A stretch of 64,000 nucleotides of DNA, taken from the NCBI GenBank assembly GCA_014925825.1, contig JACGCK010000134.1:1-64000 (forward strand), given 5' to 3'. The notes beneath the pieces are model-generated. The model was given only the letters and a program-made list of their open reading frames with translations. It made no database searches and was not told the DNA's origin. Each line of letters opens with the position of its first letter. Position 1 is the stretch's first letter. The DNA is from Pholiota molesta. Its lineage: Eukaryota; Basidiomycota; Agaricomycetes; Agaricales; Strophariaceae. Positions 10,996 to 24,852 of this stretch are shown here, piece by piece. Position numbers and translations under genes: made by a program.

Positions 10996-11796
10996 CAGAC
11001 ATACTGATAGCCTCGGATGGCCTTTATGAACCCATCAAGGCCTCATGGGTGCGATGTGAGGGTGAGCATGGGCGAGTATGCAGTTCCGATGAAGCTGCAA
11101 GTTCTTTTTCTCACACAAACCATCTTCTAGGTTCAATCATCATCTGCACTTACGCGGTCTGTTATTTTCCTTCGTTGTAGTCTTATTGCTGGCGGGTGGA
11201 ATCCCGGGCGCGGCTAGTGTTGATGAGCTTCAACAGGGGACGCTTTCCAAGCTATATGTTCTAGACACACCTCTTGCAATCATTAAAGGTTTGTAAGATT
11301 ATCCACTGTTGAACCCTGAATGATAAGAATACTCAGAAAGAGCAAGTCCGTGTATCCCTTGCGGGCTCTAGTTAAGCATTATTGAGCGCCATTGCTGACC
11401 AACGCCACTTGGCCCTCGCTGAGCAAGATGATTTTCTATAAGTATCCGAATTCTGTAACGCTTCGTCCACTGTTATTTTTAGACCCTATTCTTACAAAGT
11501 TATTTTTCTCAGAAACATGAACCCTGAAGAATGCGTGAACCCCGGTACGAAGAGTCAGCATCTCCTGATGTGTACCCAACGTGTATCATCATAGTGCGAC
11601 ATAGTATAACGCAACATGATCACTAAACTTCTCAGTTAGTATTATGAGATCACGGACTAGATTTAGATTTCCAAGATATAGCGAGAAAGTATAAAGGCGG
11701 GTTCATTTCCTTCAGAGTAGATTCTTCACCACATACTCTTATCTCTTCTGCTCACTTGAAGCTCGAAAACCTTGACAGATATTCCATTCTTGCACC
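10996..11796. other. Intergenic stretch upstream of the OYE gene
   Basis: No coding signal was seen. The last 100 bp before the next gene are pyrimidine-rich with a short TATA-like stretch (aaagtataaaggc, 11685-11700), a plausible core promoter about 100 bp before its ATG. Confidence 0.4.
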
Positions 11797-13085
11797 ATGT
11801 CGCCATCGCGCCTCTTTCAGCCTGTCAAAATCGGAAACAACACCCTCCAACATCGCGTTGTCCTCGCACCCTTGACACGATTCAGAGGAACTCAGAAAGA
11901 CCATGTTCCGACACCGTGGATGACGACTTACTACACCCAACGAGCAAGCAGCCCGGGTTCCCTGTTGATAACGGAGGCTACCTTCATCTCTCCTCAGGCG
12001 GGTGGCCTCGATAATGTCCCCGGTATCTGGAGTGAAGCCCAAATTGCTGCATGGAGAAAAGTGATTCAATAACAATATTATCGCATCGTCTAATCTAACG
12101 ACGTATATTTTTATAGGTCACGGATAGCGTCCATGCCAAGGGCTCCTTCATCTTTCTGCAGCTATGGGCTCTCGGACGAGCTGCAAAGCCCCATCTTCTC
12201 GAAGAGAACAACTACGACTTCGTCTCCGCCTCCAACATCCCCATCGAACCAGGAAACCAAGCGCCCCGGCCGCTGACCATCCCCGAGATTCAGCAGTGCG
12301 TCCAGCAATACGCGCAGGCCGCGAAGAACGCGGTGGAGGGCGCAGGCTTCGACGGCGTGGAGATCCACGGCGCCGGCGGCTTCTTGCCCGACCAGTTCCT
12401 CCAGGACGTCAGCAACCAGCGCACGGACGCATACGGTGGCAGCATCGAAGCGCGCAGCAAGTTTCCTTTGGAAGTCGTCGACGCTGTCGCCAAGGCTATC
12501 GGTGCAGAGAGGACTGGTATCCGTCTTAGCCCTTGGGGCAGCTTCAAAAGTACGCCCCACGTATAACAATTTCGATATGGCACTGAACTAAAGACCCTTC
12601 CATTCCAGGCATGCATATGGCGGAGCCCATCCCGCAGTTCACCCACTTTGTCCGCAATCTCGCTGCCGCCCACCCGGATCTGGCGTACATTCACGCCGTC
12701 GAGTCTGAAGCTCCCGCCGGTACGGCCGAATCGAACGACTTCATGCGCAAGATTTGGGCTCCCAGGCCATTTATCACTTGCCAGGGCTACACCCGAGAGA
12801 CCGCAATCGCGCGCGCAGACGCGACGGGTGACCTCGTCGCGTTTGGGAAAGCTTACATCGCCAACGTACGTCGCTATATACTCGAATACTATCCCTTCCT
12901 TTGATGTAGCGCATGCTGATTTGCGTCGTTTCGCTTCACAGCCTGATCTCCCGCTGCGCTTGCTGAAGGACATCCCGCTCACGCCATGTGACTGGAGTAC
13001 TTGTTATACCTCTGGTCATCTCCCCAACACTGAACATGGGTACACTGACTACCCCTTCGCGTCGGATGTCAAAGTCCAGGCGTAA
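11797..13085 (+). CDS. Old yellow enzyme-family flavin oxidoreductase with altered active site (4 exons, 365 aa)
   Basis: Exons 11797-12060, 12117-12549, 12609-12865 and 12942-13085 give 365 aa, the usual OYE length. It is a cytosolic FMN-dependent TIM-barrel ene-reductase family (NADH:flavin oxidoreductase / 12-oxophytodienoate reductase). N-terminal VLAPLTRFR, LQLWALGRAAKPH, GVEIHGAGGFLPDQF, TDAYGGSIEARSKF and RLSPWGSF are all in family order. The notable departure is the catalytic block: the usual H-x-x-N-G-Y is H172-G-A-G175-G-F177, so the substrate-binding Asn and the proton-donating Tyr are both replaced. FMN binding looks retained, while classical enone reduction should be impaired or changed. 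It runs convergently into the membrane-protein gene at 13559. Confidence 0.85.
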
Positions 13086-13558
13086 GTTTGAGGGCCCTGC
13101 TTTCCATTGGATACTTTTAGACTGGCGCTATATAGGTATTAAATTTTGGACTCGTAATTTGCTGGCACCTTGTTTCTTCAGAACTAGGGTTTGCACGATA
13201 AATTATATATTTTGATATGCGCACTTAAGGAGTGAAACAATTGAGAGCATCATGGCCTTCAGAGGGAGTGGGCGACGAGGAAGGTCGCGATGAAGGCCAT
13301 CTTGAGTTATGAACGAGCAATGCAGATCTCGGCAGCGGTGCGCGCGTAAGCGATCTTCTCATCGACGCCTGACCCCAGTCAATGAGTCCAGCAGTTTCCT
13401 CGCCTCGTAAGGTAGTCTGCAACTGATTTGTTATTTTGCGCAATGAGTATATTGAATTAGGGTGAGATTACGACAAACGTAACGACAAAAAGGATATATT
13501 ATGCAGTCCATAATATGTGTCTCGCAACGGCAAATATCTCCAAGCACATAAAATACCC

Positions 13559-15203
13559 TCAAATTTGCGAATAGACCGGCGGAAGAACGTGCACTAATTC
13601 TGAATTATCGCCATGCGCAGTCATCAGTCGAATACCACTATCCACATCTTGCACCACCTGAGACGCCTCGACACGCGTCGGAGGGTGCTGTAACTCGTTT
13701 CCCTTTCCTGCGGCACGTGGAATTTGTGTCGATGATGGTGGAATTTGGAAGGGGGTCGGCGTCGTTGGTGGATAGCTTGAAGTTTCCGTGTATGATTGCG
13801 AGGGCGCTGAACCGTGTGTTTGTCCCCTCGAAATCGCAGAAACGGGACTATACACGCCCCTCTGAGTAGGGTGATCGAAATATGGTTCTGGCTCTATCAT
13901 GGGTTCTGGAGCCCCAGCCATGGCACGATATTTCCTTCGCCTAGACATCCAGAAGAATAGCAAGGCTGCCAATAGAAGGATAGCGATACCACCAACTACG
14001 CCCCCCACAATCGCGCCGGTGTTGGATTTCACGGTGTTAGACGATTGGCCATTAGATGTTGATCCATCGGCCGTTGTTCCTCCAGAGATCGATCCCGTAG
14101 GAGTAGAACTTCCTCCAGAAGTCGAACCATTCGTTCCTCCAGCAGATGTACTGGATCCGGTTGGCGATGATCCTCCACCCGAAGCTGTGCTTGTGGACGC
14201 ACCTCCACCCGAAGTCCCTGACGTAGATGTACCTAGGCAGCGTACATAAGCGATTTACGGTTGAACTTTTTCCGAATATCGTACCGTTTTGAACAATGAT
14301 GACTTGGACGGTCAACGGAGTAGTGTCCACATTGCCATTGTACGTGACTTCAACCTTGTGATTTCCAGGAGAGACTGTATCAGTCGTGAAAAATACTTGG
14401 GAATATTGTACGCTGGGCTGTTGGGCGATGACGCCGTTGAGTGTGAAATTTACAGGGGTTGCTCCATCGATTGAATATGATGCAGTGGAGATGGCGAAGG
14501 GAAATCTCGCGTCGTAGAAGCCATACCAGTTGAAAGAGACACCTATAGAAAATGTGTTATTTAATAAACGAAGCCATTTGGATTAAGGACACGCACCATT
14601 GAATTCGAAGTCGACTTTGGCGCCCGTCTGATTAGTCATGTATCCCGGAAAAACCGGGTTCCAACCCGTCCCGAAGCCCCACATTGAGTCCGTCGTATCG
14701 ATGTCGATCGCGGCGTCTGCCAGCGAGACAGATGCAGATGGCTGGTACTGGAGATGGTCGAACCAAAACGTTTGCGAGCTACTACCCTTCGCGTTGACTT
14801 GCAGCGTATGAGGACCATCTGTGAGAGCGGTGTCTGCGCAGAATTCGATTCGATTTTCTACGGCTGCCGGGTCGTCGACAGCGATGCTTGTTCCATCAAC
14901 GATACATTCCCAAGTTGTATTTGCGGACGCCGAGTTCCTTGGAACTTGAATTGCACCAGTCAAGGTGAAGGCGGAACCTGATGAACAAAGGGATTGGCGA
15001 CGACCAAATATTGCTGAAAACTATGTAGATCACTGACCTGAAAAATTGTAGGAGAAACTTCCTTGCGTCTTTGTGCCATGCAATGTGCTCAGATACGGAG
15101 GGCCCCAGTTTCCCGAAGAATCCAAAGTTCCTGTATCCGCGGACCAATCTCCCGTGTACTTTATGCTCGAGTCAGTATCGTCGACCATAACCCATCGAGG
15201 CAT
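13559..15203 (-). CDS. Single-pass membrane protein with jelly-roll-like extracellular repeats (4 exons, 492 aa)
   Basis: Exons 15203-15038, 14977-14597, 14542-14285 and 14232-13559 splice in frame. The layout is: an N-terminal region with two related beta-rich units (each with a VDDTDSSI/IDIDTTDSMW-like start and an FWFDHLQY or SFNWYGFYD core); a Ser/Thr/Gly linker (GGSSPTGSSTSAGGTNGS) likely to be O-glycosylated; one transmembrane helix (GAIVGGVVGGIAILLLAALLFFW) followed by RRRK; and a ~130-residue proline-rich cytoplasmic tail. This matches a large agaricomycete family of unknown function. No classical signal peptide is visible at the chosen ATG (MPRWVMVDD), so insertion would rely on the internal helix unless a leader exon was missed. 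Confidence 0.8.
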
Positions 15204-17822
15204 GTTGGGAGAAAACCTGAAGCCAGAAGATGGACAAAGATGGAAAGGGAAAAGATCGTGTTCAGAGCATGCATATCAACACTTTTATTGGAACATCAGG
15301 TGCAGGGGTAAGGAGTCCAGACGTCCAGGACTCAACTCAAGGCGCGGCCGTTGCGCGGAACGCTGTCAAGTGGTAAGATCTGGTAAGATGTGGTACACGC
15401 TGGTTCGCGAAATGCTGTGCAAACTGATAGAAGAACCACTTTGTCAGGCGCTAAATATAGTCTCACGGGTCGCACAGTAGGCCTAGCACTACAATAACTT
15501 AAAGCGCGTTGAGATTGTCTACTCAGAAAGGACAGATTGAAAAGTAAATTTCCAGGTTTTCTACAATCTATGGGTTTCCGGAAAACCATAGGAAATTTTC
15601 GGGCGGAAAAAGACCATGAGTATGATCTTTAAGTTTAATCAAACATAAACGTGGGTCATAGCGCCCGGATTTATATCATTACCTACGAGCGCTGTAGAGA
15701 TATATATAGACTGGATATGTACTTGATAGCATAAACATACTCCAGTGTAGATATTTGTGGTGAATTAAGTACATGCAAATCCACCGTATACATAGCCATA
15801 TTACGAATGACGCAAATTATTTGGCCCAAGGTGTTCAAGCTAGAGCTTGACTGAATGTACGACTTCAAAGTCGAGCCTTGGAGTCATTTGAACCTTCATC
15901 AACTTCTGAAGTGTGAGTTACTTACGCCCCGCGGTTGATCAAATTGGCAATGATTGGTTGTTTGTCGATCTTAACCAAGTAACTAAATAAATCCTGTTGA
16001 AACCCATCCTACGCTCGCTGAACGTCAACCTAAAACGTCATTAAGATCAACCAAATATTGGCTGAAAGGCTAGGTTGATAATCTTCCACCCTCACAGTGT
16101 GAAAGCCGACGTCACTGATTCCTTCACATAGAGATAAAAGATAACTAGAATAGCATAATTTTTTCGAAATTGATGAACAGCCTGAGAACCTGAGTAAAAC
16201 CCATTGGATCAGCTTGAAATCAGCCCATGACTCGATCGACTTGCAAAGAAGGAAGATACGGAGATGACATATAAGCGCTCGGCGTTCCCAGTGAGCGCTG
16301 GAGTAAAATGGCCACATGGCTCAACTGGAGCTTGATTGCTGAATATTGAATGTTCAATGTACGACTTCGAAGCCGAGTCTTGAAGTCTTCTGACGTGTAA
16401 GTTTTCAACGCCGCGCGGCCGGAAGCTGATAGGCCGTAGGAATTCAACTCACCATACACCCCACAGACTCCAGAGTCACTAATTCCTGCCCAAACCCAGA
16501 GAGTTGGAAGCTAATCCCAACAGCATGACTGAATTTCTCGAAATTGACAGTCTCTAGTGCTATAAACCCATGATGTTCTCGATTAGGTTGAAGTCTGAGT
16601 CGTACAGATTTCTCATCGAACTTTGCTCAAGCTTAATAGAAGAAGCAAGCGCCTTTCAGAACGTCGCGTTACACTGGCAACCGTGATTGGAGTCTGGCGA
16701 GCCTGTGAGGCGCTCTGTCAATGGGCGGCTATAATCGGGCCGAAGCTGCAATGGAGCTCCGATGAAGCGGAGCTCAAATTGCTCTCGCAATTGTCAACGC
16801 CCGTCAAACATCGTCACGGCACCGACTCATCGTTCAAACGTTCACGCGCATTCACGTTCAACAACATCTTGTCAACCCGGAATTCGTTTAGACCGTCAGT
16901 ATCTATGCTCGGGATGACTTCGGATCGCCTCAGCAGGCGGCTCTGAGGCCTAGGCCTGAGATTGAGGACATTTGGAACGCTGAGCTCTGGATTTTTAATT
17001 CTGCAAATAGTCAACCTCTCCGTTCAAATTTTCAAACCCCAGACCGAAATGCGCTCGAGAACAGAGCAAGGTGGGTTATTATGTCGACCTTTACTTAAGC
17101 AACTTACTGGAAGGTGTTCGACAGTTTTCGAGATGTATTAGTACGTACTCATTGTTCAATGATAATCTTTGGGTTGATACAAACGTCAACCCAGGTGTGC
17201 GAAAGACGGGCCGGGCCAATCTTACGAAGGATGGGTTGACCTGGGTTGATGTTAGCATTGTTTTTCTTCTATCGGGCTTTTGGGACGTGGATAAACTATC
17301 GTGCGTGCGGATGCGTGTTATGCGCGATTGACCTCAATCAATGAATCGTGAGTTATTCGATACATATGCTCTATTGTATCATTTACTGAACAACTCACAA
17401 GGGACCGTACCCCTTTCAACTTCGTCGCTTGTCTTGGACTTGACCATCATATTGATACCCTCCTTTTGGAGAAAGATAGACTATAATCGTTCAAAATGCC
17501 ATCGGCCATGGGGTGTTCCTCATGGCAGACTTCAAAGTTGGCAAATATCAGCTCATGACAACGCACCCAGTTTCCAGTTTCCGAGGAATCCATGCCACGC
17601 TGCCAAAGAACGGGGTGCCAAGGCCTTCGTTCTTATTTTTGGAGTTCGTAAAGCTGATTGAAGGACCTCTATCTTCTTACTGATACCAATAATAGATCCC
17701 ATATGATCGATTTTGGGGAAGAAGCCCATGTGCAACACAAGTATGCGAAGAATATTCAGAGGAGTATATGAAGGAATGAAATAACTCGTCTTTCTACAAT
17801 TGACGGTTCACCTTCCCCCAGG
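15204..17822. other. AT-rich intergenic region with degenerate duplications
   Basis: No gene is supportable in 2.6 kb. A segment around 15844-15940 recurs, diverged, at 16329-16420 (shared tgtacgacttc-aag-cgag core, then ttctga-gtgt-agtt). A second pair (cgaaattgatgaacag at 16165-16180 and a variant at 16539-16550) follows in the same order, so a ~0.4-0.5 kb unit was once duplicated and has decayed. The final 60 bp hold the pyrimidine-rich leader of the transporter gene. Confidence 0.45.
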
Positions 17823-20800
17823 ATGGCTGCTATCGATTCCCTGCCAATAAATCCTCTTCATACAGAAAAGGATGGCTCGTTCAGCGATGAAAAGAGCGGC
17901 GATAAGGAGAATGGCTCCATCGAAATAACCGCCGATTTTCAAGGGGATGTCTACGACGATCTTCGCGCCATTGACATGGGCGAGGATGGCAAAGAGAGGC
18001 CTATCGGTAAGAGGTTCAGTGCCTTCGTTGTGGCCGAGTATTTACCCTCGTTTCTCAGAAACTGATATTGACGTCGCAACTCGTCTCATATCTCTCGAGG
18101 ATGATCCCAGCCTGCCCGCCTTCACTTTCAGGATGTGGTTCCTAGGCATAGGACTCTCCTGCTTTGGGGCTGTACTCGGGCAAATCTTCGTACGTATCAG
18201 GGGCCAAACACCCTTGTGCTCCAAGTTCAACGTCTTTGGGTACTGAACCCCGCGATTCCACCACAGTACTTCCGTCCGCAAACGGTGTACGTCAGTCCTC
18301 TGTTTTTGCAGATCATCGCCTATCTGCTTGGCCTCGTCATGGAAGAAGTTATCCCCGGCCCTAACAGCGTCCATGAGCGTCTGCGTACAAAAGACAACGC
18401 CTTCTGGAGATTCATGAACCCGGGGCCGTTCAGTAAGTTACTTTCTCGCGTTCTTTCTCCGTTACGCCGGCTTATTCACACCAACACTTGCGACAGATAT
18501 CAAGGAGCATGTGGCTATCACTATCTTTTCAACCACTGCAGCGGAATCGGCTCTGGCTATCAGCATCTTTGCTGCGGACTCCCTCTATTACAATCTCTCT
18601 GTACGTCTTCTCTTACCGTCACACGACCTCCACATTCTCATAGCTGTCATATGTCTATTTAGCCCAACGTCGGCGTTGGTATTTTCACGCTTATCGGTGA
18701 GTAAATGGATTCGTTCATGGTTTATAATGGGAGCCCATTATACTCACAATATTCTTTATTAGGGTCTCAGTTGATGGGATATGGCCTCGGGGGTAGGTCC
18801 ATGCCCTATCTTCGGAATCAATGTCTAATTTGATTAACCTTAAATCTCATATAGGTATCATGCGAGCATTCCTTGTGTATCCGACCTACATCGTGTTTCC
18901 CAATCTCCTTCCTACCGTTCAATTATTCGATGCTCTCCATCGTGGAAAGAAGATATTCTTACAGAAGAAGAGAGTCAAGTTCTTCTGGTCGATTTTCATC
19001 GCAATTTTCGTATGGGAATGGTTCCCCGAGTATATTGCCCCGTAAGCGTCGCATGCTTGAAATACATCCGTGCGAACTGATCTCGTCTCGGTTTTCTAGG
19101 ACTCTGACCGGAATTAGCATTTTTTGTCTCGCTAACAAGAAGAGCGCTTGGTTCACGCGTATCTTCGGTGGTGCTGCTGGTAATGAGGGCATTGGAATGT
19201 TCGCTCTATGCCTCGATTGGAACTACGTCGGCTCAGGCGGTGGATCTCTGGGTGCCCTATTTACCCCTCTTTCCACCCAGCTGTCTCTCTATTTCGGTGT
19301 AATGATTTGCATGTCAGTCCTCCTTGTTTTCTCAACGCTCGGAAGGTATATCTTACGTCGATATTTACAACAACAGTATCGCGTTCTGCGCGACCTACGC
19401 GGCCAACACATGGAACTCGCAAAGCTTCCCATTCCTGTCGCAAGCATTGTTCAACGAAGATGGGACACTCTACGATCAACTCTCCATATTGGACGAGAAC
19501 TTCCGCCTTGACCCTGCCAAACTCGAGCAAGTCGGCCTTCCATGGTTCGCCGGTACTCAAGTACTCTGGAAAATCGGCGGCAACCTAGCCATCGGTGCTA
19601 CGATTATGCACGTTCTTCTGTGGTATGGAAAAGATATCCTCGATGTCATTAGGAAATACAGGGTATGTATAATTGGCACCGCTACAAAGAAAAAATCCTT
19701 TAAACCGATTTTAAGGCTGGCGAGAACTACGATCCTCATCTTGCGAAGATGAAAGTTTACAACGAGGTTCCCATGTGGTGGTACATCCTGGTCTTCATTG
19801 GAAGTTTTGCGATGGCCATGTCAACGATCTATACTGGCCACTCAGGTCTTCCTTGGTACGTTCATGAATTCAAGTTCGCTCATTACCTATGATTCTCATC
19901 GAAGCATTCACTATCAGGTGGGGCTTGATTGTCGCCCTCATTATCGCAGCCATCTTCTTACCCTTCGTCGTTACGGTCTACGCCATTACTGGATTTGTAC
20001 CAAATATCCAGAATCTCGTTCAGGTATGAGAACGTTGTTCAGTTTAGATTGGCTGTCAACCGACGTTTTTTTAGATCCTTGGCGCGGTCATGATGCCCGG
20101 AAGTCCCCAGACCAACATGTACTTCACGCTTTACGGATTCAACACGGTTGATCAAGCCCGTGGTCTCATCCGCGATCTCAAGATGGGGCAATACACGAAG
20201 CTTCCTCCTCGTGTCACATTTACCGTGCAGTGCTTGGGAGCAGTAATCGTATGTTGCCCTTATATATTAACAATGATATTTTCTCACCTCTGGATATAGG
20301 GCGGTCTGCTCAACTACATCATTATGAAAGTCATTATCAGCACCCATCGTGAGATTCTATTGGATGTCCAGGGTTCCAACATCGTAAGTGACTTAGCTGG
20401 TCAATTGGTCAGCAACTGGGTTGACGCCGTGTTTGTAGTGGTCCGGTCAACAGGTTCAGTCTTTCAACACCGACGCAGTCTCATGGGGTGCTCTCGGCAA
20501 TGTTCTTTTCACACCAGACGGCCGTTACGCGGTAATTGTATTAATTGTTTCCGACGGAACTCCTCTAATTTTTGGCGTTTTCTTTTTCTTTTTCTTGCAG
20601 ATCGTCCCATTCTCCATCCTTATCGGACTCGCGGTTCCCATACCTTTCTGGATCATCCACAAGTACTACCCCAAAATTGGCGCCGACAAGGTTGTTACGC
20701 CAATCCTCTGCTGTACGTAACTATTTCCAAGCTATCCAACAACGAAGCTGATGATATGGTGCACAGGGACCCTTGGTTACCTTAGCGTCGGTATCAACAG

Positions 20801-21097
20801 CTCCGTCTTCACCACCTTCTGCCTGGCTGTCTTCTCGCAATACTACCTCAGGCGCTATCGTCCCAGATGGTTCAGGAAATACAACTTCTTGCTCTCGGCC
20901 GCGTTGGACGGTGGAACTCAGGTCATGGTGTTCGTGTTCACCTTCGCTGTTGGGGGTGGAAGCGGCAAGGTTACAAATTTCCCTAATTGGGCTTTGGTAA
21001 GTTCTGTTGATAGTTTTCTGCTGCCGAACCTTTCCTGATGCATGTTGCCTTTCAGAACCCCACTGGAAATCCTGACTATTGTATGCGCCTTACCTAG
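17823..21097 (+). CDS. OPT-family oligopeptide transporter (17 exons, 771 aa)
   Basis: A fully frame-consistent model has exons 17823-18006, 18059-18189, 18267-18432, 18497-18600, 18663-18696, 18763-18792, 18855-19041, 19100-19312, 19377-19662, 19716-19855, 19918-20023, 20075-20248, 20300-20383, 20439-20531, 20601-20712, 20767-20996 and 21056-21097. The product is a polytopic plasma-membrane transporter for proton-coupled uptake of small peptides or glutathione-like substrates. Family marks are DDPSLPAFTFRMWFLG, FNIKEH-type NIKEHVAITIF, NTWNSQSFPFLSQALF, MMPGSPQTNMYFTLYGFNT and KLPPRVTF (the KIPPR motif). The N-terminal SPYxEVR signature is degenerate (ETDIDVATRL). Two very small exons (34 and 30 bp) are flanked by good sites. 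Terminal NPDYC is typical of fungal members. Confidence 0.92.
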
Positions 21098-21708
21098 ATG
21101 ACGAGTCTTCCCTGTTCATCAGTTGTACATTATAACAATACTATGCACCTCGTTAAAAGACATGATTAACATATTTTGGGCATTCATGAGAATTATTGAC
21201 GGATTTTATAAAGAATAGATGTGTTCAAATCATAATAAAAACGTCATCTTCGTCTGAAGAAAGAAAGGTTGAAAGTTAAAATTTGAAATTTCATGAAGGA
21301 CGCTCAGTACTCGAAGAGCACGCCTTGATGCATGATTGTACGTTAGACCCTACGATTCGGATTGGCCATGCAAATTCGAGGCGCCCATCTAGATTTTTCA
21401 CTCATCAAGATTCGAAGGAGGTAACGCGTATTATATTCGAATATTCACGAACGCACAAAAACGTAGGCCACTAGGTGTTAAACCTAAGAATCGCTCTGAA
21501 TTTATTGAGAATGCATGATGTCCAGGTATCACATCTATTCAAGCTCAAAAATGGGGGGCCGATGAGGCGCCCAAAACATGAAAGAAACATCCCAGAGGTG
21601 TTCCGACGAGCCTTCATCAACACATTTATCATAGCATTCTAGATATTCCTGTCTTATAAGTATGTCAGGGGGATCATCGCGACCATCCTGCTTCCACGCA
21701 ACCTTGGA
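21098..21708. other. Intergenic region between transporter (+) and helicase (-) 3' ends
   Basis: The two genes converge here. An AT-rich stretch with aataaaaacg (21234-21243) could serve transporter polyadenylation. No coding signal was seen. Confidence 0.4.
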
Positions 21709-24451
<2,743 letters not shown>

Positions 24452-24640
24452 TATAAGCCTGAAGCAAGCCTGAAGATGGTGACAGGGAAAGGAAACGGCG
24501 CGCAGAAAAGCTTTTCCTTAGATAGTGTGGTAATTCCCATGCTTTCCCATGTCAGTGCAGGATATGTATTTAAATACAGCGCTCAGAAAGGCACTTGAAT
24601 AGGTCTTGCAATGTGTGGGTCGATTCGATGATCCCAAAGC

Positions 24641-24732
24641 TAGGCTCGTGACCATCCGTTTCTTTCGAACTCCGCTGGACAGTTCTTAGGCTCGTGACCA
24701 TCCGTTTCTTTCGAACTCCGCTGGACAGTTCT
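24641..24732. repeat. Perfect 46-bp tandem duplication abutting the left inverted repeat
   Basis: 24641-24686 and 24687-24732 are identical (taggctcgtgaccatccg start, ggacagttct end). The second copy overlaps the first bases of the left terminal inverted repeat. Identity implies a recent event, perhaps linked to insertion or repair at the element end. Confidence 0.9.
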
Positions 24733-24805
24733 CAGAAACGGCTGGGACAAACGAACACACTTTGGCAGGGTCACGCTTTGTGACGCGGGACTTAGTGAAA
24801 TTCCG
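24731..24805 (+). repeat. Left terminal inverted repeat
   Basis: It starts ctcagaaacggctgggacaa and ends about ttagtgaaattccg. It pairs with 30814-30889 in reverse complement, with substitutions clustered in the middle (cagggtcacgcttt versus cggggacccctccg). Confidence 0.85.
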
Positions 24806-24852
24806 TTGAATTCTCACTCTGTACAGTACAATGACAAGCACAGCACTTTCCC

